NCBI GenBank assembly: GCA_036872755.1
Contig: JAVHNS010000008.1
Span: 2,046,001-2,110,000, forward strand
Direction: 5' to 3'
Source: Orbilia blumenaviensis
Lineage: Eukaryota; Ascomycota; Orbiliomycetes; Orbiliales; Orbiliaceae
Length of the DNA: 64,000 nucleotides
Under the pieces are notes generated by a model. It saw only the letters and a program-made list of their open reading frames with translations, did not search any database and was not told where the DNA came from. Below, piece by piece: positions 45,855-57,376 of the stretch (positions are counted from its first letter, which is position 1; each line of letters starts with the position of its first letter). Made by a program: the position numbers and the translations under genes.

Positions 45855-47075
45855 ATGAGCTCCAAACAAATCGCAACTCAGGTCCTCCCGGACGACGACG
45901 ATGAATACCATTCATCCGACGACGAAGATTTCAACCCGGATCAGCAACCTACACAGAAGGATGATGATGCATCCTCTTCTTCAGAATCCGAGGAAGAAGA
46001 ATCATCAAAACCCGCCCGTAAATCTTCGAAGCGCAAAGCAAAAGACGTACCGTCGCTGGACCACGAATTGGTAGAAGACAACTCTGGCGATGAAGCTATA
46101 ATACGTAGCGCGAAAGTGAAACGAAAGAAGACCAAAGCCGGAGATGAATATGAAGATGAGGATGAAGAAGGCGGCGAAGGCGGATTAATCAAGACTCGAG
46201 CGCAAAGAGCGAGGGAAGGCAAAGAAAAAATCCCGAGAAGCACCACTGCATCGGCAACCGTAGATGTTGATGCCCTGTGGAAATCATTGAACTCCTCGTC
46301 ATCGCCGCCAAAACCTCTAAAACCCACGATTCCACCGCCTGGCGCCAAGTCCACTATCCAAACAGTCACAACATCAAGGATTGAACACACACTGCCTAAT
46401 TCGACGTCCCTCGAAAAATCAGATGGTACGCCGCTACTGCAAGCACAGCTATCTACACGAGTAACGAGTATAGTAACATCATCTACAGAACTTGGAATTC
46501 AGGTATCCACAGCGGAAGCTGTTACTGCCGTGCCTTTGCCCGCCCCGTTGGATGGCCTACCGGCCGAAGGAGTTGAGTCAAGGGCCGAGACAACAGCGAT
46601 AATACCGACCGCGAAGGATGGAATGATTACGATAAAGCGGACATACGAGTTCGCTGGTGAGACAATAAAGTACGTCGCTTTGTCATTTGATATTCTGCAC
46701 TATTTTCCATTCCAGCTAACATCTATTGTGATTTGCAGTGAAGAAAAACAGGTCCCCGCAAATTCATTCGAAGCCCGGGCATATCTTTCATCTCTGAATG
46801 CCGATGTGCCTCAAGCTCCCGCCGCCAACTCGTCAAAACCCTTACGCCGTCCTATGCGAAAAGTATCCAAATTCGATCCTGGTGTTGGCGGTGGGGCTAA
46901 AAAGGCACCGAAACTAAATTCGCTCGAGAAATCGAGATTGGATTGGGCGGGCTTTGTGGATAAGGAAGGTATTGGCGACGAACTCGATCGTAAAAGAAGA
47001 CAAGGCGGTGATAGTTACCTTGAAAGACAAGACTTCCTAGGGAGAGTTGGCTCCCGGACCGCAGACAAGCGGTGA
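45855..47075 (+). CDS. SWC5: SWR1-complex subunit Swc5 (BCNT/CFDP1 family)
   Basis: Two exons, 45855-46669 and 46739-47075, joined AA|T to give ETINEEKQVP; 383 aa. Swc5 is part of the SWR1 remodeller that puts H2A.Z into nucleosomes. The N-terminus is very acidic (DDDDEYHSSDDEDFNPD; SESEEEESS), which is how Swc5 binds H2A-H2B dimers. The BCNT domain fills the last 80 residues (LNSLEKSRLDWAGFVDKEGIGDEL ... YLERQDFLGRV). The intron frame is also open, so without splicing 23 extra residues (hydrophobic) would be added; the spliced form matches the family better. Confidence 0.93.
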   Translation: MSSKQIATQVLPDDDDEYHSSDDEDFNPDQQPTQKDDDASSSSESEEEESSKPARKSSKRKAKDVPSLDHELVEDNSGDEAIIRSAKVKRKKTKAGDEYEDEDEEGGEGGLIKTRAQRAREGKEKIPRSTTASATVDVDALWKSLNSSSSPPKPLKPTIPPPGAKSTIQTVTTSRIEHTLPNSTSLEKSDGTPLLQAQLSTRVTSIVTSSTELGIQVSTAEAVTAVPLPAPLDGLPAEGVESRAETTAIIPTAKDGMITIKRTYEFAGETIKYVALSFDILHYFPFQLTSIVICSEEKQVPANSFEARAYLSSLNADVPQAPAANSSKPLRRPMRKVSKFDPGVGGGAKKAPKLNSLEKSRLDWAGFVDKEGIGDELDRKRRQGGDSYLERQDFLGRVGSRTADKR

Positions 47076-47408
47076 TTCGAGACGACAAATGATTCGAGCG
47101 TTTATGTATGCTACGTTTGGTGCTGGTTTGCTTAAGTGATACCCATATTGCAATGAGTTTTATAGAATTACATTATATTGTGATTTGTGCAGCTAGCGCC
47201 CTATCGATTATGTATCTATTGTAGATGTAGAGTGCACAGAAGAGACGCCAAACCCCGACTCCGTAGAATTATGGGTTATGCGCAGTATGCAGTATGAATG
47301 ACGCTGAGACCGAGACCAGCATGATATCATGATGTGCCAGTGCCTTAGGAGTGAAATAGTCTCGGTCCTAGACGCTATTGACTACGGAGTGAAAGGTCTT
47401 CTGGTAGC
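47076..47408. other. Convergent spacer
   Basis: 333 bp between the SWC5 stop and the molybdenum-cofactor gene stop on the opposite strand. Nothing else is seen. Confidence 0.6.
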
Positions 47409-49557
47409 TCATGCTTCGGACCACTCTATCCAGCCTTCTTCCCTCCAGTCTCCACTCTTACCGCCGACCTTTTCAACAACCCTCGTCCTATCAATCACCA
47501 TGCCCTTATCCACAGCCTTGCACATATCATACACCGTCAAAGCAGCCCCCATGGCAGCAGTGAGGGCCTCCATTTCGACACCAGTTTTCCCATCACATGT
47601 AACAATAGTCAAAATATCGATAGAGCCATTACCGCCATCCATAACCCTCAAATTCACCTGCACTTTCGATATACTGATTGGGTGACATAATGGAATGATT
47701 TCAGATGTCTTCTTCGCAGCCATGATTCCAGCGATGCGGGATATCGACAGCACATCGCCTTTCTTGTTGGAATTGCTGCGTATCAGTTCGACAGCTTTCG
47801 GGTTGGAGAACTTTATAGTTGATACTGCTTTGGCAGATCGTGTAGTGATGGCTTTCTCGTGGATTGGAACCATGTAGGCGGCACCGGAAGGGAGAACATG
47901 TGTGAGCTTTTGCGCAGGCATTGGCTCCCCAGGATCTCCAGATGTAATCGGTCGACTAGATTTCCCTGAGGTGCTGTACGCCCGCACACCTTGGCCGATG
48001 GAGAGAGGAGGGAGAAGGTGCAGCGGAATACTAGGTGCTGTCTTCGGAGGTAGCCGCCGTTGATAACCATTCCCTGTAGCCCCAATCAACGTCTGGTTTA
48101 GAGCCCAAGGGACCACGATCCCAAAGTATCGTCCCGCCTACCCACCAATTAGGATCATCGGCCTATTCGGCATTGTCTCCAGCTCACCCAAACCGGCATG
48201 CTTCTCCTTCTTTCCTTTTACCGCCACGCCAATAACTTCTAGCAGTTTCTTCTCTCCTTCAGGGCCCATACCACCTTCCATCCTCATCATATCCCTCAAA
48301 CTAACTTCCGCATTATCAAATAGGCAGACTTTGATATTCCCATCGCTTGTGATTCGCAGTCTATTGCAAGTCCCGCAGAAGTTGTGTGTCATGGACGTAA
48401 TAAATCCCAATTTCCCCTTATATCCAGGTATACGATACGTTTTGCTTGTGTCGTTTTTATGATCTTGTACCTTTTGAAGGTCCGGGTGGGATTGTCGAAT
48501 CTGGTCCAGCATTGCTTGGTATGTGATCATTTTTCCAGATTCCCATTTATTGCCAGTGAAAGGCATGTATTCTATGAACCTGACTTCGATAGGTTGGTCT
48601 TTGGTCATTGCAAGAAATGCTGGTATTTCGTCGACGTTGAGTTTGTTCATTACGACGCAATTGACTTTCAGTGGTTGGATGTTTAGTGAGAGGGCGGTAT
48701 CGATCGATTTAAGGACGTTGCTCAAGCCTATATTTTATTTTATTTTAGATCAGTGACCCGAATGTTAATATGTCCACAAGGGTGATTTATTACCTTTCCG
48801 CCTCGTCATAAATTGGAACTTGAATTCATCTAAAGTATCAAGACTCAAATTCAATGCCGTCAAGCCTCCCTCTACCATCTGAGGCAACTTTCGGGCTAAC
48901 GATATTCCATTGGTGGTCATAGCCAGTTCCTTCAATCCGATAGCCTTTAGCTTACCAAGCTCCGTAATGAGATCGACGATATCCTTGCGAACTGTAGGTT
49001 CTCCTCCAGTTAATCTGATCTTAGTGACTCCCTGGGAAACAAACAGTTTCGCGAGATGAAGGATCTCTTCGGTGGTGAGCAGGTGCGATGGCGGTGAGAG
49101 ATCAATGCCTTCTTCTGGCATGCAGTATAAACCTGGAAATCGGAGCTACAAGTTAATACGTACAATGTGCACTGCATTGCCGGTTGAGCGGAGCTATAGT
49201 TTCTTTCATACATCTTAAGTTGCATCTTTCGGTGACGGATATGCGAAGGTAATTATGCTGACGATTATAGTTGTCCGTTAAAAATTCGCTGAATGGTTTT
49301 GCATTTTTAATCGCCGCCAGACGGTCGGAGAACTCGGTGGTTGGGAGATTTGGCCGGCTCGGTGGTACGAAAATATCATTTTCGAAGGTTCTATCCGTAG
49401 CTTGTGTATACGCAGGCGCTGTGACATTCGAAACGATGCCTCTGCGAGAAATCCCGTGGATGGTTGTGTATGACGTCGGGCGCTGTGATGCAGCTTGGAT
49501 ATGGGTACCCCGACCTGTCAGAGCCCGCCTCGCAGCAGCCACTGGTAATGCGCTCAT
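47409..49557 (-). CDS. cnxABC: Molybdenum cofactor biosynthesis MoaA-MoaC locus (CnxABC / MOCS1)
   Basis: MoaA (radical SAM GTP 3',8-cyclase) and MoaC (cPMP synthase) make cyclic pyranopterin monophosphate, the first step of molybdenum cofactor synthesis, in mitochondria. Exons: 49557-49212, 49132-48794, then 48727 onward. The N-terminus is presequence-like. MoaA shows the SAM cluster CNLRCLYC (Cys112, 116, 119), the GGEPT motif and the second cluster [18 protein letters not shown]. MoaA ends PMILIGG then TAG (48140-48138): 424 aa. The same frame continues without a further stop into MoaC to 47409, with [27 protein letters not shown] and [28 protein letters not shown] donor (GTAGGC at 48141) spans the TAG; with the acceptor before 48030 it removes 111 nt in frame and gives a 630-aa fusion. 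Which product is made is not decided by sequence. Confidence 0.95.
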
Positions 49558-50196
49558 GTTGCAATTGGCTATTGGCTATATGCCAGCTCGGCGACGGCGA
49601 AAACAGGGACCTCAATGGCTGCGCATCCGGAGGAATCTTTTTGAAAAGGAAGGGATGATATCTAGATCTAGGGGGGTAAAAAGTACAGGTGATTAAATAG
49701 TAGTTTAGGATTGAAACCTGCAAGGAATATTCTTAAAATTTAAGAAAAATGGGGTTGTGAATTCTTCTCCTCAGAGGGAGAAGGAGGGAATCTGACGGCT
49801 TACATATCATACACTTACTGCAGCTAGCTATTCCGCACTTTAGCTTGGATCTTGCCTCAGCTAATTCACCTGTTCTGATAGGCTCGAACTGCCCGATGCT
49901 ACCCATTGCGCATGGGTGTGGGCTTGCCATCTGAGATCATCCCGCGTACCATGCGGAACTTGGCAAGGTTTGTTGCCGATTTGTTTGTCGGCCTCGTCCG
50001 TTGGGACGGAATATTCCAGCCAGGCGCCCCAGGGCAGGGCATGGGGGTTCCTTCCAAAGGTAAATATAAGCATAATGATATATCAGGTATCTTAATACAT
50101 CGCGGTGTAGAGTACATGATTTGTAATAGAGAGTAGTGGGTCTAGAAATACAGTGATTTGCATGTGAACAGGTTTCGAAAATATGACCGTGGATGT
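49558..50196. other. Spacer between PUS7 3' end and the cnxABC promoter
   Basis: 639 bp without coding signal. It holds the cnxABC promoter (reading left) and the PUS7 3' flank. Confidence 0.5.
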
Positions 50197-52620
50197 CTAA
50201 GCTTCCTGCATTTTGACGTCGGTGTCCGCTTGGTCTTTCTTTGGAGCTTGTGAAGGCTGTGACAGGATACCACCTTTAGTTAATTCTCTCAAGGCCATTG
50301 TGGCATATTGGCTGGTGCCCAATGTCAATTTTATGATTACTGCGGTCCTCGATCCAGCGGGTTTGTCCACTGCCTCTTGGATCAATCCCTCGTCCCTCGA
50401 CAAAGGTTTCCCCTTGCCTTCTGATCGCTGCCGTTGGACATACATTAGGTCTGTCTCAACGAGCTGGTCGTTCGGGTCTTCATATCGCTTCATCTCCCAT
50501 GCAACCCTCTCAGGTTTGTAGAGCAGACGACGATAATGCCCTGCCATGCTGAGCTCCTTCTGGTTCCGAACCATACTAAAGGGGTCCAGCCCATCTTTGC
50601 CCATAATCTCGGCGTAGAGATCTCGAAGATCATTTTGAGGATATGTGACATCCCAGCCTGGTGAAGGAAGAACGACATCGTATATTGTAAATTTCCCAGA
50701 TGCAACTTCCTCTTCTGTTACTGGCCGAGCGCGAACGAATCTTTCTTCGTTGGCCTCTTGGGCAAACTCTTCCTCATCTGGATCGGCAACTGGATTCGAA
50801 GCAGCCTCTTCTTCAGCGGAGATGACTACTAGATCTCCTTCTCTAATCGTAGTCCCATATCTTTTTAATCGTTCGCTAACAACGTTGTTCCAAACATAAC
50901 TTTGGTAAGCATGGACGAACATCAAACGCAAGTTTCTCGGTATCTTCTGTAAGGCGCCGAGATAGTCGTTGACAGTATTTGGTTTGCTCAACCATCTTAG
51001 GATGGCATTCTCAGAAACAAACTTGCCTGGCATGAGCTTTTGAGCTTCAACGGTCTTACTAATAGAGGCCGGGTCTTCAAACCACAACTTGCAAGCTGCC
51101 GCCCTTTGTCTTTCATCTGGAGGAGCCGTCTCCAATGTCTGGTCATCATATGCCATTGCCTGGTAAACAGCCGTCTTCCAATCTCCCAGGAGCATAGATT
51201 TGCCGATCTCGTGGGTGCTAATTGAGAAAGTTCCAAATCGCTGTAAACCATAGTAATTGATATAACCCTTCTCTCGAAGGGCCGATACCCTTTCCTCGAT
51301 AACCTTGGTAACATCTGACCCTTCAGGGAATACACAATCTCTTAAAGAGATCGTGAACTCGTTTCCCTTTAGGTCGCCAAGGTCCAAGCCGTAGTTCTTA
51401 TACTCGAAATCACCAGCTTTCAGCCCTTTCAGCTTTTTGTTTATAGCCTCAATCTTATCAGCCCTGAGTTTATGCACAGAGACTCTCTGAACCGTCACTG
51501 CACGTCTATCCTTGGTACCAGCGAACGCGAAGGACTTGGGGCTCGTCCGCAAGAATTTTCCAAGAAGGTTCAGGCACTCCATGGTATCCTTATTCTCCTT
51601 GTAGAGATTGAAATGCAGGAATTCACCACCAAGGGAATCCCAAGATTCTAGAGTTGGGCGCTCTTTCTTTTTTTGCTCTTGGTTGTTTGGCTTTGCACCG
51701 CTTATCTTATTCGCCCAAAACTCAATCTCGTACTCATCGGTCGTCGCCGTAAGTATCTTGCCGGAAAATACGTTGCGTATCGACCGGTGGAGCTGTGACC
51801 GTGCATCCTTATCATCGATTGGTTTGGGAGATTTAAGCTTCGTCTCTGGTGTGACGATTTTGTAGTTTGGCCTAATCTCCCGTTCAATGATTAAGATATC
51901 ATTGTAGAGTTTAACAAGACCAGATACGATATCGGACCCGAGCCAGGATATGAGAAGAGCCCTGTCTGCATCCTCGAGCTGGACAGTTGGTTAGCACTTG
52001 TTGCGTTTTCCGAGAATATCATCTGCCTTGTGGACGACATACCTCGAACGGCTTGGGCGCCTCAGATACCACAGGCGCCTCGGATGATACTGTATCCTCA
52101 TTGCCCGTGAGAGGTGTTTCCTCCTCCTTCTCTGCTACCTTTGCAGCTGCAGATGAGCTGCCATTGGCTTCTGTAGAGTCGGCTAGTGGCTTGTCTGATT
52201 GGACCTTCGGGTTTGCCGTCGGTGCATTGACTCGCCTCCTCTCGACAGACAACGACTTGAGCCTAAGGACGTTCCCGTCCTTGTCGATCTCGTTGACTAA
52301 GAAGTCGGTGTACCTGGCGCGGCAGACGACGGGACGGTGGGGTCAGCAGATGCCCATTGATGAAGCCCCTCGCTTTATACGGAATGTCAGAGAGTATCCT
52401 TTCCCTACCTCTGTTTCAGTAAACCCTGGAAGCCTACAGCATCTGGGCAGAGAAATTCTGTGATGCCGACGCTTTCCTCGGTACGAACAAATTTTTCGAC
52501 GCGGCCAGTAGGCACCGTGGACGGCACATTCCCAGAGTTCGACAACGACGACTTGAGACGCTTCGCAGGAGGGGCAAGGTCCGGGTCCTCAAGTTGGCGG
52601 GAAGAAGAGGAGGAGGACAT
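50197..52620 (-). CDS. PUS7: tRNA/mRNA pseudouridine synthase Pus7 (TruD family)
   Basis: Three exons, 52620-52409, 52313-52043 and 51978-50197; 754 aa. Pus7 makes pseudouridine at position 13 of tRNAs, in U2 snRNA and in mRNAs. The TruD catalytic motif is clear: FAFAGTKDRRAVTVQR, with the catalytic Asp after Lys, preceded by HFNLYKENKDTMECLNLLG. The NYYGLQRFG motif (here INYYGLQRFGTFSISTHEIG) and the TruD insertion with conserved FVHAYQSYVWNN follow. Between exons 1 and 3 there is a Ser/Glu/Ala-rich insert that looks disordered. Start is the first ATG in frame (MSSSSSSRQLEDP); the frame is open 48 codons further upstream without ATG. Length is larger than the 676 aa of yeast because of the insert. 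Confidence 0.96.
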
Positions 52621-54469
52621 TACTCGTGTGCGCGTGTGGGGAGAGTTTCGTTGGTTAGAAAAGCGGTGGGACGATGCGGTGGTTTGTAGTGAGTGCGGCT
52701 CCCAACTAAGATTCTCGAATGCGAAGCGGCCAATTGCTGCTCGTCCGAACAATCGATCAATCAATCAAATCCACTAAAGTGATAACCCTGGCTGAATCTC
52801 CTGCCCGTTTCAACAGCAGCACGCTAAGGAAGGATGGCATCACCTGCAGAAAGGACCAAACTTCAACCAACCTCAACGTTCAAAGGGGCAAGGGCATCGC
52901 TCGCTTGTCCGGCCTTCTGATTGGGTGGAAGCAAAGCAAGCTTCAGCAAACGGACCAACTTTGGATCCGAAACGGGACTTTTTTGCAAATTCAACTACCA
53001 TGATTGGAGCTTCAGACGGAGGGAAGATTGCATTGATGATTGAAACGGTGACCTGGTACGAGATCCCATGCTGCATGGGCATGGAGGTATTCTCCACCGC
53101 CGTACAGAATCGCTAACTGATACACTATGTTATGTTGGTTACGGTCGATTTTAGGCATTGGCAATATATCCAAAATATCAGGAAAAGGTTCTTCGACTTC
53201 CTATTTTGGCCGTATTCGTCTGGATTATTCGACAATTCGATGGACAGGTTCCATAAAGCTGACGTGGACAGCGAAGTTACATCCCGACAGATACTGCCGG
53301 TAGATGGTACTTTGTTTGTATATGATACCTCGGTATTATATCTTCTATGAGACAAATGGACCGTCGGTATATACCTACACCTACGTTGCGACTATGGATT
53401 CATGACGCCTGACCCACTAGCCAGCCTCATGTACACTTTTGATGAGATCGCTGCTGTCATATATGTATGGATGATCCACTTCCGCCCACCGGGAATAAAT
53501 CCTTATGACGACAATCACAACGATGATACCGGCCCAATGTGTCCCAAGGGGGGGCAAAGGTGGTAGAGCTAAGGCTCGGTACCTTGGTGGCTTGCCCAAT
53601 AAAGAATTCGCTTCCACATGTATATGCCTTCAGTTGCATATTCAGGAAACATTTCAAGCAAACGTTAATATCATTTACAGGGGGAAGCGAATGCAGATGC
53701 GGACTCGGCCCAATATGAAGGTCTGAACGAGAGAGAAAACCCTCCTCGGACTGGCCTGGAACGGGGGCTTCACGGTACCAACCCGGACGCCCAGTCGTGT
53801 GGAATAGCACCTGCAGCTCTGAAAGTGAACCTGAGAACAAAGAACAGAAGTGGTAGTGGCTGCGCAGTGAAATGGGATCCGAATTGAACTTCGCTAACAA
53901 GCGAGGTATGTGTGCTTTACTCTCCGACTAGTTCGTCCGGTTTGCCATTCTGTTCTATTTTCCTCTTCTCCTCCCCTCGTACCCTCCGAATCTTCCATTC
54001 TATGACCCGTGATACCTTCTTTATACCTTCTGGGCTCTGGGTGCACTGATTGCAGGGTATAAGTATACAGGCCTCCACCAGTGGATTTTACCACACACCT
54101 CAACACACCATAACAAACTCCTGCCCCATAGCGTCTATTAGCCTTGTCAGCCGCATATAAAACGTTATTGTTCTTGCTCCATATTGGATCTCCAGCTTTC
54201 GTATTAAATATTATCAGGCAGCAATTATTGGGTGTCCGGGGAAATAGTATCCACCTGTCAGTCCACCTATTATATTATCGAGGGTGTTATGTTTAAATTT
54301 AAACGTTGCAACGCTCAAAGCCTTACTGGGTCGCTAACTTGATAATTATCACTAAAGTTAGCCTCAAATTTCGTTGTTTTCTAGCGAGTCCGAATTCTAG
54401 TATATATACAATATTCTCATCAAATACTGCCATCATTTCGTTCCATTCATCCCCCAGTTCGCATCAACG
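52621..54469. other. 1.8 kb divergent region PUS7 / carotenoid oxygenase
   Basis: Two promoters back to back. No gene supported; the frames seen are short. Confidence 0.5.
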
Positions 54470-56326
54470 ATGACCATAATCGACAATATCAGCCCTAAGG
54501 CTCTGTACCGAAGGAGCGCCAGCTGGACAATGAAAGCACCCCCTCCGAAAGAAGAGACCAAGGTCAAGGCGTACAATGACTGGCCTAATGACCCTGGTGT
54601 AAGTTAAACCCGCCCTGCTGAGATACAATCCTCGGTCAGAGGATGGATGGAATGGTGGTATTGACAAGTTGTGTAGTTTGACTGGCAAGAGGAAACCCGT
54701 GAACCAGTCGAACTGAAAGTCACTGGAAACATCCCAGACTACGTCCGGTATGATCTTTGGACTAGTATCTTTTTGGTCTTGAACCTGTGTAATCTGACAA
54801 GCAATCATCCTAGTGGCGTGCTCTACCGAACGGGACCAGGCGGGGACAAAGTCGAGACAGTAAAGGGAACATTCAAGGTTGATCACTGGTTCGATGGCTT
54901 CACATTAAATCATCGTTTCGAGATCACACCGGACCAAAGAGTCATCTACCGTTCCAGAAGGGCCTGCGATGAACTCCTAGAGTACATCAGAAAGACTGGC
55001 CAGCGCGACAGCTACAGCTTTGGCCAGAGACGTGATCCGTGCGAAGGCTTCTTCAGGAAGGTCATGAGTAGCTTCCAGGCCACTCCCCTCTCTGCTATAC
55101 AAGCCATCGGCGGCACTCAACACCCAAGCTGCCAGAATATTGGCGTAACACTCTCCCCCAACATGCCCGGCGCCCAGAAACTCCCAGGCACAGTTACAAA
55201 CAGTAGTGCCAACGGACATGGCGGGCTGGTCACCTTGACCGCAAAGACTGATGCCACGGCTCTACAAGCCCTCGACCCAGAGACCCTAGAACCTCTCGGT
55301 GTCGCAAATCAGCAGATCCTTCACCCAGAACTTAACGGCCAATTTTCCGCTTCCCATGCCCGTACCTGCCCTGATACCGGTGACTTTTTCAATTACAACC
55401 TCAAGGTCGACGGGACCCCTCAATACAAAGTCTTCAAGATAACACCGGACGGGACATGCACAATCATCGCCAAGTTCACCGGTGCAAATCCTTCATATAT
55501 CCATTCCTTCTTCCTCTCGAAGAAGTATGTGATTTTGTGTGTTTACTCGTCCAAATACTCATGGGGCGGTGCGAAGATCATCTATACTCGCAATGTCGCT
55601 GATGCCATTGCCCCCTGGGATCCATCTAACAAGGCCAAGTTCTTCGTCATCGACCGTACGGGCGAGAAAGGTCTCGTTGCAACATTTGAATCTGAGGCTT
55701 TCTTTGCTTTCCACTCGATAAACGCATACGATGAAGGCAATGATATTGTTCTGGACGTCCCAACATATGGGAACCTAGATATCATCCATATCCTATACTA
55801 CTCATTTCTACGATCCACATCACCAGACGCGCCCGTTAAGATCTCAATGTTCAAGACCCAGTTCACTCGCTGGAGGCTCACAAATATTCCCGAAAAGCCA
55901 GACCCGGTGATGAGAACTGCTGCGATTGACTTCAGAGAAGAACTCGGAATGGAGCTTCCAGTCATTAACCCGAACTACATCACTAGCAAACATCGTTATG
56001 TTTACGCTATTTCGATACGCGGGAAGTCTTCATGGGTTGATGGGCTTGTCAAATATGACACGAAGACTCGCACTTCATTGTACTGGGAAAAACACGGACA
56101 CTCACCCAGTGAGCCTATATTCGTCGTAAATCCAGACGGCAAGGACGAGGACGATGGCGTTCTTCTCACCGTTGTCCTTGACGGGCACGCCGAAAGGAGT
56201 TACTTGTTGGTGCTGAACGCAAAGGATATGAGCGAGCTCGCCAGAGCAGACCTGGACAGCATCGTTCCATTCGGGTTTCACGGTACATATGTTGGCAACA
56301 ATCACAAGAACATACATTCGGCGTAA
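54470..56326 (+). CDS. Carotenoid/stilbene cleavage oxygenase family protein
   Basis: Three exons, 54470-54598, 54677-54747 and 54814-56326, joined G|FDWQEE and CG|T for Arg before GVLYRTGPG; 570 aa. This iron(II) family cleaves double bonds of carotenoids, retinoid precursors or stilbenes. The four iron-binding histidines of the seven-bladed propeller are in place: His248 (FSASHARTC), His297 (SYIHSFF), His367 (FFAFHSINAYDEG) and His556 (FGFHGTYV). The opening ELKVTGNIPDYVRGVLYRTGPG and FKVDHWFDGF are typical. No signal peptide, so cytosolic or membrane-associated. Fungal members include torulene-, retinal-forming and resveratrol-cleaving types; I cannot tell which. No carotenoid cyclase, desaturase or opsin gene lies nearby, so the pathway link is open. 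Confidence 0.94.
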
Positions 56327-57376
56327 AAACCGGCGCTGGCCTTTTTAGGGGGGGCGGTGCTTCTGGGCACTGAGGCACCGGCCAGATGGGACGAATTCAT
56401 GGCTCATTCCATTAGATCCAGCCCAATCGGGTTGGATACCCATGCATTGCATCACATTGTCGTCGAAGTTTTGTTGTCACACACGGATCCGTACGGTCGT
56501 ATTCTGTTTCACTAGATTTTCGCTTCGCTCGCTATTTTAAGTTTTTGCATTTCCTTGCTCGGAGTCAGGCTATTTCATGAGTGCGTCAGTGTTCTCTCTC
56601 AAGCTCTTGTTTTCTATCGTTATATATACATTATGCTTATTCCATTTAATGAACTTGGTTTTTTTTGGTTTTTTATTATCTTATTCACTGTACTCATATA
56701 ACCATAAATTCTTTAAGTCCTTGGGTCGCAAGTATAATGACATTTCTCTCAAGCCACTTATAATACACATACGAACCACACTCGTGCTACCGGCTTAGGT
56801 GGCTGGAATAGCCGCCTGGAAGCTAGGAGATTGTAATTGCAGACTTCATCGATCGTACAATGCAAATGCAATGCATCATATCAACTGCAGCATGCAAAGA
56901 TTTGGAAAAAAAAAAACCCCCTCCCCCCATATTATCATTCAGATCTCCACTAAATTGGAGTAACTAAGGCTTCGGGTGGCGTAGGTATGCGTGTAGTACC
57001 CGCGAATCTTTGGAATTACAATCAAAGGAAGGATTACGTGCAGTGGTAGTAGCCTAATTTTACTATAATACGAGGCTGCTAGGCCGGGTATCAGAATACC
57101 GTAAAATTCAGATTATACTGATCTCGTTGACCAGGCTATACTACTATCATCGAACGGTACATTAATTGAATCGTAGGGTTAGAGACGAAATGTGTTGTGA
57201 ATGTTTCCGGCCGCATTGCCTATTCGGGACTAGCCTCTAAATGTTCATGATCTCAACCTCCGAAACGTCCACAGGTCCCCAGTTGAGTTTGGGACTTCGA
57301 ATCAAACCTCCCAAGAAACACTCACCAAGCCCCCAATAACCACCACCGAAGACCAGCATCCTACACAATCGCAAAG
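56327..57376. other. 1.05 kb tandem-gene spacer
   Basis: Carotenoid oxygenase 3' flank and promoter of the small complex I gene. T-rich near 56640-56700; an A11-C6-T-C6 stretch lies around 56906-56930. Confidence 0.5.

Noticed and set aside
46670..46738. Read-through of the SWC5 intron as coding (406-aa version)
   Set aside because: The 69-nt stretch has proper donor, branch point and acceptor; removing it restores the family-like junction, while keeping it inserts 23 hydrophobic residues.
47409..49557. MoaA and MoaC as two independent neighbouring genes
   Set aside because: They share one frame with only a single stop between them, MoaC has no ATG before its conserved core except one close to it, and fused loci are the known arrangement in fungi and animals.
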